A DNA stretch of 32,295 nt, from NCBI GenBank assembly GCA_006538405.1, contig BJKQ01000048.1, forward strand, positions 1 through 32,295. The letters run 5' to 3'. The notes under the pieces are model-generated. The model searched no databases, was not told the origin of the DNA, and worked only from the letters and a program-made list of their open reading frames with translations. Made by a program: the position numbers and the translations under genes. The DNA is from Hansfordia pulvinata (taxonomy: Eukaryota; Ascomycota; Sordariomycetes; Xylariales). Shown piece after piece: positions 9,263 to 19,447 of the stretch. Positions within the stretch are counted from its first letter, which is position 1, and each line of letters starts with the position of its first letter.

Positions 9263-11449
9263 TTTGCTGACTAGGTTGAAAATTGGTGCTATTAGGCTTG
9301 TTCGTACTTACGTCTGAGCTGGAAGCATCAAGTAAATAGCTTCAAGCGTCTCGAGGGCCGCTGGAAATTGGCCGGCCTCCCCCATGTGCCAGTTGCCTAT
9401 CCTTAAGAAACCAAACATCGTCCTCCCCGAGTTGCGTCCCATTTTTACTGCAATAGGCTATGCCTCGTGTCAATTTCATGCAAGCTCGCTCGGCAATGCA
9501 TAGTTCGCAGCCTTAGCTTCTAGAACATGTGAGTGCACTACCGCCTGAGCGTCGGCGGCCGATCTTGGCGGGTCTAGAATATGTAAAGCTGAACTGGGTA
9601 TAGACTTCTCACAAGTGAAGAACGTTCTCGAACATTTGAATGTTGCCTGGAGCCGGTCATCCTCTTAGTGCATTATTTTCTCCGCAATCCTTTCTCTGAC
9701 CTCATCCCCCGTACGCAATGGTCTTCGGAATGCTGCTTAATTTCCGAGTCCGACGCCCTTCGGGACCGAAGACAACACGTTACAATATGTTTTACTCATC
9801 AGACTACTATCTCGAAATGGCAAAATACCGACTCTTCAGGTTCACGTTTCGGGCACAGACAATTGGTAACTTTTTCATCTGACATGATGACTAATTTGCA
9901 AGAGTTTAATTTGATTCATCACTATGTTTTGAATTGTATATTTAATAGTTAGCGCCAAGCCAGCGCAGCGCAGTTGCCAAGCTTGCTCCTCTCTTTTCCT
10001 CTTCCTATTTGTCTCTGAGTCACAAACCCACCTATTCTCATCCCTTCAAGCAGGAAGAGCCCTAATAAAATGACAATCATGGAACCTTCCTGGCTCTGAT
10101 CATTCCAGTCTTGCTCCCGAAAAGCGTCCAACGTGCCTATTGCCATGCTTCTTTCTGAGACCCGGGGTTACTCATCACGTTAGAGGCCACAGATACTTCC
10201 GTAAAGGTCGAAGACCATCTCGTGCATACGTTAACGGAGTAATTCAACAGGCGTGACGCCGAGTTGAAACCGTTTAAGCTCATAGTGGGCGCCTATGAGA
10301 ACATGGTGTTGTAACTACAGAGAAGTGTGTAATATTGCCATCGTCTCCATCCTGATGGATACCTAAAATGTAAAGTGTTTTCCTTTTCGAGGAATTGCTG
10401 ATGCATTGGCCACGGCTCCCCTGGCGGTCAGTAACGAGGAACTGATGGCAAGTGACTCCAGGAGCGAGGCGCAGTCGCTTTGACTTCACTTTACATGTGT
10501 TTTACCAAGACTGTATAACAATTTAAAGGGGTTGCCGGCCAGGGGTTAGTAATTGTGCGCCAATTAGTCCTGTTATGTGAGAACCCCGCGAGCATCGGTC
10601 GTGATCTGTGGAGCCGTTTTGAGAACGGATAGTTAGATGTGTAGCATTAGTCTCTACATCATCGTCCATATCCTTCGTCCTGATGCCGTGGTTTGATGCC
10701 GGGCTCCTCGGGGGTCCGGGTGTTACCATGGATGCCTTGTGAGGGGGAATATGTCTCCACCGTGTAAGGGTGATGACGCTAGAGCGGAACATTCCATCCC
10801 TTTCTGTACCAGCCGCTGTTCCAGACCACGCTAGCCGGCAACTAGGATGGCAAGGGCTGCTTGTCGTTTTTAGAAATGCCGAAACCCCTAAAGATAGAAA
10901 GTGACAAGTCTTACGCCAACACTAGTGCCATTGAAGAGTAGCGTGATAAGGTGACCGTTCTCGGGGGTCAGTGCATGTGGGTGGGGTTTTTGCCTCCCGG
11001 GATCCCTCGGGATACAACATGACGCCGAGACGGAGACTAAGCTGGAAAGACATCCCCGGGTGTCACCGTCTTCGTCAACAATTTATGGATCATCATTTCA
11101 TTCCTCCAGTTTTAGATCGTGGGTTACCGGCGCAGTGTAGGGTAAATCATCGCAGCAGACACGGCTGGAACCCTGCCACTCGGCCTTTACCTCAGGTCCT
11201 CCAAGACGGGTTCAGATCTGATGATCGCATCCTGCTGAACGCTTCTGCGTCTGCTCGGCTTTCCAAGTGGCTCGTGCGGAGTTATGGAGACGATGCAATG
11301 TACACGGCATCTCGAGCTTTGATTCCACTTGGAGGAAAATCAAATCTCCCGACTTTTCAGCCATACACCGAAGTAACTCTGACCCAAGCTATCTTGTTTT
11401 TGTTGATCTTGAATAAGAGAAATCAGATATTGGTTCAGCTCACCTTGTC
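9263..11449. other. region upstream of the truncated PKS, no gene recognised
   Basis: The SAT and KS coding sequence that should lie here is missing. A possible spliced mini-exon (minus strand, 9418 down to 9312) is mentioned with the KS remnant. Positions 9640-9960 are AT-rich. A plus-strand open frame at 10971-11501 shows no family signature. No long terminal repeats, terminal inverted repeats or transposase were seen that would explain the loss. Confidence 0.45.
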
Positions 11450-11804
11450 ATGGAATCTCAATATGCACTGCCTGGCATTGCCTATGTGGTCTCTCCCCTG
11501 AGTCCGGTACGGTCGAAAGTCGTTCATAGTAACAAGTTCGATCGAAGCGATTACGACTGCGCATTGTTGGAGAGCATGGAAAGGCCATGCCGCACTTCCC
11601 TTCTTAGTGGTCTATCCGGTAAGTTACTTTCGTACGCCAGGCACGCCTATGATAGTAATTGGGTGGCCTCACTCATAGCAACATGTGCTGTTTCTTGGAG
11701 AGGAGCGCCACAACCGCTCAGACTATGGGCTCACTCTTTCTCAGGCAGAAGTCTACGGACTGACTACGCGACCTGTGATTCAGGCCAGGAAAGAGCACTC
11801 ACCA
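11450..11804 (+). other. possible 5' exon(s) of the C2H2 gene
   Basis: An ATG at 11450 opens a frame that remains open to a GTATGT donor at 11805, in phase with the exon at 11899. Competing evidence is a GTAAGT donor at 11619 with an acceptor ending at 11700, after which a more protein-like frame (ERHNRSDYGLTLSQAE) appears but is out of phase downstream. Which model is right cannot be settled by eye. Confidence 0.3.
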
Positions 11805-11898
11805 GTATGTTTGCACCCGTGTGGGGTTTAACCGGATGTTCCTGGAAACCGCCTTGAAGAAACACGGAAAAGGCCTTGTTTACAAAGATTACTAGCAG

Positions 11899-12836
11899 AT
11901 GATCACTTGTGGAACTTTGATGCACGCGCAACCGATAGACATCAAGGGATGATGCAGTTGGCATGGCGAAGACTCGCTTCGTGTTACGCCGATGCATATG
12001 ATGGCAGGGTGCCCTCCAACTCGTCGCCGCACGTCCCCTTTACGATTTTGTCGCCAATCGCGGCCAGAAACAAGAATGCAGATTTCTTGCAATTCCAAAC
12101 CCCCTCCAGCAGCATCGATTCATTAAAAAACCTCGTTTCACTCCGCAAAACCAATGAAATTGACCAAAGCCAAATCCGGGCCCGGCTTGGTGAAGAAACG
12201 CGCCGAACGGCTTCTTCTCACGGGAGCATGAGGCTGAATAGCACTGCCGTGCGACAAAATATGCAAAGAGGATCCGACTTGGCAAAGAACTACTTACAAC
12301 AGCGGCAAGACCTGTCCATGAAGCGAATAGTACGGTATGTTTCCACATGATTCAAAACCCTCGAACTGTTGATAGCGACTGATCTGCTCCAGAAACCAAT
12401 CAAACAAGCAAGGGAAACCTTATGGGTGTGACTCATGTCCAAATCGGTTCGCTCAGAAGAACGATGCGATCCGTCACCACAGAAGTCTTCACCAACGTGT
12501 TCAAAGTTGGTCTTGCTCCACTTTGCATGACCGCACCCAGGATTTCTCAAAAAGCAAACTCGGTTCTCTCATGTTTGAAAGTTGTGCATACTGTGGCGAA
12601 GGCTTTCAACGGAGTGAGGGGATCAGCCGCATGAGTGAATTGACCAAAAAGGAGTGGGAAGAGCGATTGCTTCATCTACATGAAAAACATGACTTCCGGG
12701 GCTGTCAAACAGACAAAAAGTTCACTGATTACGTCAACACCTTAAACACAAGCATGGTGGCAAGTCCGGGCAATGGACAAAGCAGCTAGAGACCGCGTGT
12801 GTAGTCATTCATGGCGAAGGGAGGGTTGAATGCTGA
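11899..12836 (+). pseudogene. C2H2-type fungal transcription-factor-like protein, frameshifted
   Basis: A frame from about 11899 runs to a donor GTATGT at 12335; an intron 12335-12392 ends in CAG, and splicing leads to GKPYGCDSCPNRFAQKND AIRHHRSLH, a C2H2 finger. It continues with SWSC, ESCAYCGEGF, KEWEERLLHLHEKHDF and CQTDKKF, the usual spacing of a fungal family that ends with DHFRQHLKHSH..GKWT. That ending occurs here as RQHLKHKHGGKSGQWTKQL but one frame over, so a small indel lies near 12725-12735; the shifted frame stops at 12834-12836. Upstream, an ATG at 11450 begins an open frame that could splice in (donor GTATGT at 11805, acceptor CTAGCAG ending 11898, matching phase), but an alternative intron at 11619-11700 makes the 5' model uncertain. 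The product would be nuclear and DNA-binding. Confidence 0.65.
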
Positions 12837-14531
12837 TTTTGAAGTTCTAAGACTCTTTAAAGACGCATTTCTTTTTATGAACTGCTTGAGCCATAAAATT
12901 TGCAGAGGGCGTTCAAACTTGGCCTTTCTGCGCTACGCAGTCATCTCCAAACCCGAAACTAGATCCAACACATGTACTCAGGAATTGACAATCAAAACTT
13001 CATTTTCCCACCGTGCCGAAATATCTCAAGAGCTTGTGCCATAGCAGTTGCGTTGTTCAGGAAACCCTCCAGCAATGGGCAAGAGCCCTGTGTCCACCGT
13101 CGGGTGCAAGTAGCGACTTCTTTTCAGGTTCTATGTATGTCTTGTTTTGAAGTACGCGAGCTCCTTATCAGCGTTACAGCCTGGCACATCGCTAATAAAT
13201 CGGAAAGTGGCACTGCCTGGGCGATGAATGCTTCTCGATCCATAAATCTGTGGTCGTTGGCCTTGCCTTGGTCATTCCGATACATTTGGATCGAGGTATT
13301 GAAAGAGCACCGAAGACACGGGTCTGCTTTTGTCACAATGAGCAAATGTTCGAGGGACCCAGATCTTTTGAAACCTTAGCGAGGAAACGAATCAGCCTCA
13401 TGAACGATTACAAGTTGTAAACTGAGGCGACCTTGCACTGAGACGACATCGCCTGCAGAATGCACACATCCATGAACCATGCATCTTCAATCCTCGCCTT
13501 ACCCTTTGCGTACGCGCAAGTTTTACCTTGCCACCGGACCAGGATTAGGTTGCAGTGGGAAAGGGTCCGTCAAGGTTTTCAGCCGCTTTGAACTTTGATC
13601 TGAAGGGGAAATGAAAACGGCGCGGTACGCACTCGTGGCGAAAATGGTTGGGCTCGAGAGGTAACATCGCCCATTGACAGGGTTGTTGTGGACACGCTGG
13701 ATACCGGTGTTCTAGTCCACCGGTCAACTCTGATTCCCGAAGTCCTACGTACCGGTTCGATGACGCGAAACGAAGTCCATGGATCCCTCCCCTGTCATTC
13801 GCACTAGACCATCAAGCGACGAGGCAGGATGCGACACACATCATTTTCAGGTCACCAGAATGATTACCTTGCTAAACTAGGCACCGTGACATGATATGTC
13901 ATCCATTTAAACAGAATTTGGTGGCGACCCAACACTTCGCACGGAGGCGCGCACTGATCCTATGGTACATAGTAACCCAAACTACGGCTGGTCTCGCATT
14001 GTAAATTTCGTGACTGACCGCAGGATGCAAACAGCGTGCCTCACGTGCAGCGTTGCACACTAGGCTACACCCATGCATGAAGAAATAAGTACGAACTCTG
14101 AGAGATCTGGCTTGGGTTTACCCCTGCGTCGTGAGAAATCAATTCAGACCCTGTATCCCAGCTCACCCCCTAGCTTATCCATGTACGTCTCACTTCTTCC
14201 TCTGTGGCTCTTGCTTACTCACCTTCCGCATTCAGGGACCCGTGACCGTCTAAGCAGCGATTGGAGAAGGATGTGAGCATCTATTCCGGCTAGGACGGGA
14301 TTCTATTCAGGCCGAGATCTTTAACTTTGACGTTGGAGGTTGGGCAGAAAGGGGGCTTTTGACCAGAAGAGTTGGTCCGAGCTTGTTCATGGTCATAAAA
14401 GAGCAGGTTTGACAGAACTCTATAGGCCTTGGCCGTGGAAATACAAATACATATCGTAGCGAGTGAAGCCATTCGAGTCTAAATTAAAATGTCGATTCAA
14501 GCGACACGAATCCTGAGCCCACTGAGAAAAG
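12837..14531. other. intergenic, no gene recognised
   Basis: Open frames of up to 135 residues (12972-13379, +) occur but show no domain or composition that I can tie to a family. No repeat or RNA gene seen. Confidence 0.4.
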
Positions 14532-15582
14532 ATGTCCAGACTCGAAATCAACGAAGACTCGATCCCGCGGTGCGATGGGAAAACAGTTGTCATCACTGGT
14601 AAGAGGCCCGTCTCTCATCAAGATTTCCGTTGAATCTAAGCGTACCAGGAGGTGCTTCTGGTATTGGTCCTGCGACTGCCAGAATATTTCGATTGAAAGG
14701 TGCTACAGTTCATTTAATCGATTTTCTGAAGCCAATCGATGAAGAAAGCTCACACTTGATGCACTTCCATAAAGCGGACGTTTCGAGTTGGTCCGAGTTG
14801 TCTGCGGCTTTTGCCACGATCGGGCTCGTCCACTTTGTGGTTGCTATCGTCAGAAGCAGGGAAATAAATTGCGACCGTTTCCCCGCTGATTTTTGGAGCG
14901 ATGCTTCTGCTATGCACGAGGATTATCTCAGCCTTGAAAGCAGCCTCCGCGGAACCGTCAACACAATCAAGCTCGGATGGAATGCCATGCGCCGCCACCA
15001 AACAGGCGGGAGTATTGTTCTTACTGCAGATGCATCTGCTTACGTTCCCTTTCCTTCGATGCCACTTTGGTCGGCTGGACAGGCTGCAGTAAGTCCACCA
15101 ATTACGTAGACTCTTGCCACATCAGAAGCCAACATCAGATCAGAAAATCAGATCAGTTCCTAGCTGCTAATACTACATAGCTCGTCAGTTTGGTGAGATC
15201 GCTTCGAGATACCGTGGCCAACGATGGGATAACGATCAATGCCGTTGCGCCGCACACGACAGTCACAAGCCAGTTACAGTACACGGTAGCTCTGCGAATG
15301 GTAATGGCCGGGCTTCCACTTTCTAGTCCCGATCATGTCGCTTTGGCCCTGGCATTTTCAGCCACCGCTGTCGATTCAGCGAAGACTAATTCTGGAGCTG
15401 GCGAAGCGTTTCGCCAATCTCAGCTGGAGACTCGTTGGAATGGAAGGGTGACACTTATATGGGGGTCTTCTTTCTTCGAGATGGAGCGGCCTGTGGCAAG
15501 TCTTCTACCAGAGTTACTGGGTGCTGAAACTTGGTCGCAGTTGGAGAGATACAATATTGTGACTGAGTACGGTGGCTTGTAA
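14532..15582 (+). CDS. short-chain dehydrogenase-like protein with degenerate active site, three exons
   Basis: Exons 14532-14598, 14649-15088 and 15181-15582 join in phase into 302 residues. Intron 1 (50 bp) is GTAAGA...CAG; intron 2 (92 bp) is GTAAGT...TAG with a canonical GCTAATAC branch site. The Rossmann motif GGASGIG is completed by splicing intron 1. Other landmarks are HKADVSSW, GTVNTIKLGWNAM, GGSIVLTADASAYV and NDGITINAVAPHTTVT, all normal for classical SDRs. The catalytic YxxxK is replaced: LWSAGQ stands where LYSASK is expected, so Tyr is Trp and Lys is Gln. The NNAG/ANAG motif is also lost (FVVAIVRSRE). The protein may fold and bind a nucleotide but probably is not an active dehydrogenase. 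The clean frame suggests retention under some selection or recent inactivation. Confidence 0.8.
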
Positions 15583-16138
15583 AGGCCCGCTTCCCTATGT
15601 AGGGAGAGATTACTGAATTGATTGCGATCCTCATAAGAGCTCCAGAGACTCGCACAAGCACATTTGGAAGAAACGAGCACGAAGCGTGATGTCGAAATCG
15701 GATTCGCACTGGAAAATATGTCAAAGTGGGCAATCACTTGAAGATTGAATAAGATCTGGTTTCAGGTACTCGATGGGTTTCCACGCCATTCAACCCTTGA
15801 CAAATTGACATTGCGGGGAAAGACATTCAGGTTGGGACAACTGTAGATAAGCTGATCTGAGATATCATACATGACGTCCATGGCTGGCAATAGTCAGCGA
15901 ATCAAAGTTAAGCATAACATCATGGCGCATAACCTCCTGCACCTGACAAAAGCGGTGGCGAAACTGGTCAAATTGCAACACAACGAAACTGGAAGATGAT
16001 GAACAGATCATTCGCAGATTACAAATAAAATAACCTTCAGGTTTGAAACACGCCGGTCACTGTATAGCCCCGTCATTGGAATCAGAATCCGAACAATCCA
16101 ACAGGTCGACTGCATGCATCTCGTTCTTTTTTTGAAAC
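15583..16138. other. intergenic spacer
   Basis: Between the dehydrogenase stop and the probable end of the deaminase-like gene on the other strand. Nothing recognised. Confidence 0.4.
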
Positions 16139-16329
16139 TCAGGCGGCTGCAGTATGAAGTTCGACTCTAGGTATGAGGATAGATATCCATGAAATTAGTT
16201 CTCGGTGCTCAAGGTATAAAGGCTGGGGGACTGACATACCGCGACAATCGATGTTACGCCCTGACCAACCAGTGTTTGAAATCTCGGTGAAACAAGTAAA
16301 CGAGTCTGGGCGAGTGGCGCTGGGAGATG

Positions 16330-16342
16330 CAAGATCTTTGAC
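16330..16342. repeat. target-site duplication, left copy
   Basis: CAAGATCTTTGAC, identical to 17356-17368. It marks the left end of the LINE fragment and falls within the deaminase-like gene. Confidence 0.85.
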
Positions 16343-17358
16343 CCACGAAAACGCGCTGACACGGACAGGCTGGGGCTACAGCATCCGAGCCGGGGGCACA
16401 ACGACAGAGATCTACCATGGCATGGGTCGACTCGGCCGTGCAGAGGTGGTCGACGCGGAGGTCTACGGAGCTCTGCAGGGGCTCGCAGCGGCGCGGGCGA
16501 TTGGCACTCATAGCCACATCTACGTGTGCCTTGATAACACGTCGGTGGTGGACGGGCTGGACGGGACACCTCCCGAATCTTCACAGGCTATCTTCCTACG
16601 CTTCCAAGATATCGCGCGATCGCACCTGCCAGGGGTCACAGTCAAATGGATCCCTGGCCATTGCGATATTGAAGGCAATGAAGCGGCCGACCGGCTGGCC
16701 AGAGAAGGTGCCAGAATGAGCTTGCCTCACGACGACCCGCCAACAGCTGCGTGGGTGAAGAGACATATGAGGCAAGTCAATGGAGAGGAATTCAAGTCCT
16801 GGTGGAGGAATCAGGCCGAACTGCGATACCAGAAGATTCATCGACGTCCAGCGGTTTCCAAACACCTGGCCGTTTTCCGACGGGAAACGATCCACCGGCT
16901 TTTAGCAGCACGAAGCGGCCATGGCGACTTCGCGCTGTACCACGAGCGTTTCCAGCACGAGGACACCAAGATCCATTGCAGCTGCGGGGAGAGAAAGTCA
17001 CCTCAGCACATCTTCTTCTGCAGAAGATTGCGAGGTAACAGACTGCTGCCGAGGCATGTGCCTCGGGCAGAGTTTACTCATTTATTAGGGGAGGGTAGTG
17101 TGGAGTGGGCCAAGTTTGTGGAGGGCAGCGGCTTCTTCACGAGCATTTGCCCGAGATAGCCAACGAGGAATGGAGGTTCAAGGCTGGATGGCTACATCCA
17201 GACGGTCGCAATAACGGGGATGGGCACGTGCGCGACGTACAGAATGTATTTACCGACTCCTCCACAACCCTGCGATGTACGGCTCTGGGAGGCGTGGCAG
17301 GCCCTTCTAGGGATGGAACCCACGTTAAACTTAATCAATCAATCAATCAATCAATCAA
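16343..17358 (+). mobile_element. 5'-truncated Tad1-like LINE fragment (RNase H domain and 3' tail)
   Basis: Coding from about 16343 to 17159 gives an RNase H domain: TGWGYSIRAGG, GRLGRAEVVDAEVYGAL (Glu), IYVCLDNTS (Asp), VKWIPGHCDIEGNEAADRLA (final Asp). The first catalytic Asp (usually in a DGS motif) is cut off by the truncation. A C-terminal zinc-knuckle-like CSCGERKSPQHIFFC follows, as in Tad1-clade LINEs. After the stop, a 3' region with LWEAWQALLGMEP in another frame leads to six AATC units (17333-17356). It is flanked by a 13-bp direct repeat. Fungal LINE copies are commonly 5'-truncated like this. The coding frame is undamaged over 800 bases, so insertion was probably recent. Codons before 16343 in the same frame belong to the host gene's opposite strand. 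Confidence 0.87.
17333..17356 (+). repeat. AATC tandem tail of the LINE
   Basis: Six copies of AATC. Tetranucleotide tails in place of poly(A) are typical of many fungal Tad1-like LINEs. Its complement gives the TTGATTGA that truncates the deaminase-like frame. Confidence 0.85.
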
Positions 17359-17368
17359 GATCTTTGAC
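17356..17368. repeat. target-site duplication, right copy
   Basis: CAAGATCTTTGAC, immediately after the AATC tail and identical to 16330-16342. The first two or three bases overlap the tail unit, so the exact junction is ambiguous by that much. Confidence 0.85.
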
Positions 17369-18982
17369 TTTGTTGAATGCAGCTTGTCGGACGTCTATTA
17401 CCATTTCGTTCAAGATGTCACGCTGCAAAGCCCAGTGTGTATCACGATGTCTCTCTTCCAACAGTGGTAGACTCCAGTTCAAGTAGATTCTATCGTGAGC
17501 AGCATGGGGAAGGACCTGCAAAGGGTGATGTTCAAAGTAAAGCCGGCAACAAAGGCACGCAGGTTTACTGCAACCAAGGCAGCGTGCCCTGAGAGCAAAC
17601 GTTTTGTTGTTCCTGTAGAAGTGTTCGAGTAGTTGAATCTCTGCATGGATGGTGCGCGTCTTTCTCTTGGCCCGGAACTCGAGTAGGATACCCTCTTCCA
17701 ATTGAGTTGTAGCACGTATCCTGTCGATGTAGTCTTGAAACTTCTGCAGGGTTTCTCTCTTGTCCGACCTCAGCTTTGTATTCGGGTTCGGAACCATCCT
17801 GCCCATGATTCCGTCCAATGTTGTATGCGGGTCAAGTTTCGGGATGGAAGCGATCTTTGTCCTTGGCACAAGGCTCACTGTCCAACTTTGTACCAGGACA
17901 GAAAGGTGAGTGACATCGTCAATGATTTGGATTGGGGTTCGGATGTGCAGCGCCAGTCTGCCAAAGTTATGACAGAATTTTCGAAAGCAATCTGGGTAAT
18001 TGAAAATCATGAGCCCAGTGTTTTCGTGTGTCTCTTCTCTTCGCTGTCTAAGCCGTTGAAATCCAAGTGTCTAGCGGTTTCCATATGCCATGCGACAGAC
18101 GAGCAATGTATCGACATCTGGGCCGAAGATGAACTGTTCAGTCCAAGTGCGCAGATCCGCTGTATTCATCAGCATCTTGAATGGTAGTTCGTTGCTGCAT
18201 CATGTTTAACTCACGATTCGAGTCGGTTTTCTGCAATCATTTGGAGCACTCCGAAGCAAGCGAGCTGAGAAATTTAATGACCATGCGGCATCTTTTCTCA
18301 GCATGCCTGACACAGAATTCGATCAATCCGATCTCCTTCAAATGGTGCTTCTGATCTTCCACAGCTGTGATGTCCCTAATCTTATTCAATGCCGTATCCA
18401 GAAAAGATGCCAGGTCAGGGGAAGCCATTTCATTTGTCGCGACCCAGAAAACCACGCCGGCGTCTGTTTCCTCTACTGCGATAGATGTAGTGCTGCCTCC
18501 CCCTTTCTTATGGTCGCATATGAAAGAGAGGTCGTTCAGGAACCGTTGACAGCGGCTTGTGATGGATGATGGGTCATGAGCTCTGGAAGGTCGAGGCCCT
18601 GGCTCTGTTCGAAGTAGTTTCAGTAGAATCAAAGGTTCATAAAAGCGATGGAGTAGTCTCTCATAAGGATCAAATCTAGGGCGTTTATTACCCTTCACTT
18701 TTTCAATGCAAGTCATCGTGCCGGACATTGATGAAATCTCATGCGAAAAAAGTAGATACCAGCAGTTCTTGCAGTTGGTGGCGTTTCAGAAGATTGCCTC
18801 GGAATAAGAGAAGAAGTATGCAAATTGTTTACATTTCAAAAGTGCATCATGACACAGCGGGCTGATGGTGGGATTAAATACGGATTCTGTAATCTACTGC
18901 AATAACCCGGATCTTACATCCAAAGCCCTCGAACTTGACACCTACAAAAATCATAATTGGGACTGCCTTGCAGAGGCACGCA

Positions 18983-19125
18983 TCCCGCATGCGCGCCTCC
19001 CGCAGGTGCGCCTCCCGCATGCGCGCCTCTCGCAGGTGCGCCTCCCGCAGGTGCGCCTCCCGCAGGTGCGCCTCCCGCAGGTGCGCCTCCCGCATGCGCG
19101 CCTCCCGCAGGTGCGCTTCCCGCAG
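18983..19125. repeat. 15-bp minisatellite, about 9.5 units
   Basis: Units of TCCCGCAGGTGCGCC (type A) and TCCCGCATGCGCGCC (type B) follow in order B A B A A A A B A plus a partial unit; a few single-base variants occur. The 15-bp length keeps all frames in phase, so the array is open in all plus frames and at least three minus frames. The minus frame 19137-18874 (87 residues) reads (AHLRE)n / (ARMRE)n, close to the pentapeptide-repeat consensus A(D/N)LxX. Near-identical units point to recent expansion. Whether it is expressed is unknown. Confidence 0.85.
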
Positions 19126-19290
19126 AAGATCCTGCATTTACCCAGTACACTCATGCTGAGGCAGTCCTAGTTCTAGCGGATTCTCACTCCGTGACGCTAT
19201 CTCATTCGGGCGTGCACTGTGAAACGTAAAACATGCTTACGTACTTGAAAAATAATAGGGAATGGCGAGTCTTCTGTGTCATCAGTAGGG

Positions 19291-19298
19291 TATATAAA
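19291..19298 (+). promoter_or_regulatory. TATA box candidate for the P-loop ATPase gene
   Basis: TATATAAA lies about 155 bp before the ATG at 19448, in a suitable place for a core promoter element. Judged by match and position only. Confidence 0.4.
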
Positions 19299-19447
19299 CG
19301 GCACGATCAAGCTTCGTCACGGGTAAATAGACAGACTGCATTTTTCATGTTAAGCTTTACGTTTGTTCGCTTACCGTGTCTGTGTGAATCGATCCTTTTT
19401 TGGTTCTTTTCGAACGTACGACTTCTCGGCTGTCATTATTGAACGCT

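Larger units (their letters stand above)
16139..18728 (-). pseudogene. OTT_1508-like deaminase-family protein, interrupted by a LINE
   Basis: The minus-strand ATG at 18728 opens a frame with FLNDLSFICDHKKGGG and VVFWVATNEMASPD, typical of the N-terminal half of a fungal family with a C-terminal deaminase-like fold. A TGA (18239-18237), an intron (18214-18160, GTGAGT...CAG) and a TAG (18073-18071) follow, all in one reading phase. The C-terminal half has IHAEIQLLEHF and CLGCSKPACLCC: HAE plus C..C zinc ligands, as in the OTT_1508-like deaminase domain. The frame runs into the LINE tail, which supplies a premature TGA near 17351. Removing the LINE with one target-site copy, the frame continues from 16342 for about 64 codons to a TGA at 16141-16139. 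Family function is unsettled; proposed roles include nucleic-acid base deamination in conflict systems. Two stops and the insertion indicate a dead gene. Confidence 0.68.

Noticed and set aside
16173..16342. N-terminal extension of the RNase H reading frame
   Set aside because: It lies left of the target-site duplication, so it is antisense host sequence and not part of the LINE.
17351..17360. Natural C-terminus of the deaminase-like protein
   Set aside because: The stop comes from the LINE tail; the original frame continues beyond the other target-site copy.
18983..19125. CRISPR-like array
   Set aside because: Units are contiguous 15-mers without spacers; this is a minisatellite in a fungal genome.
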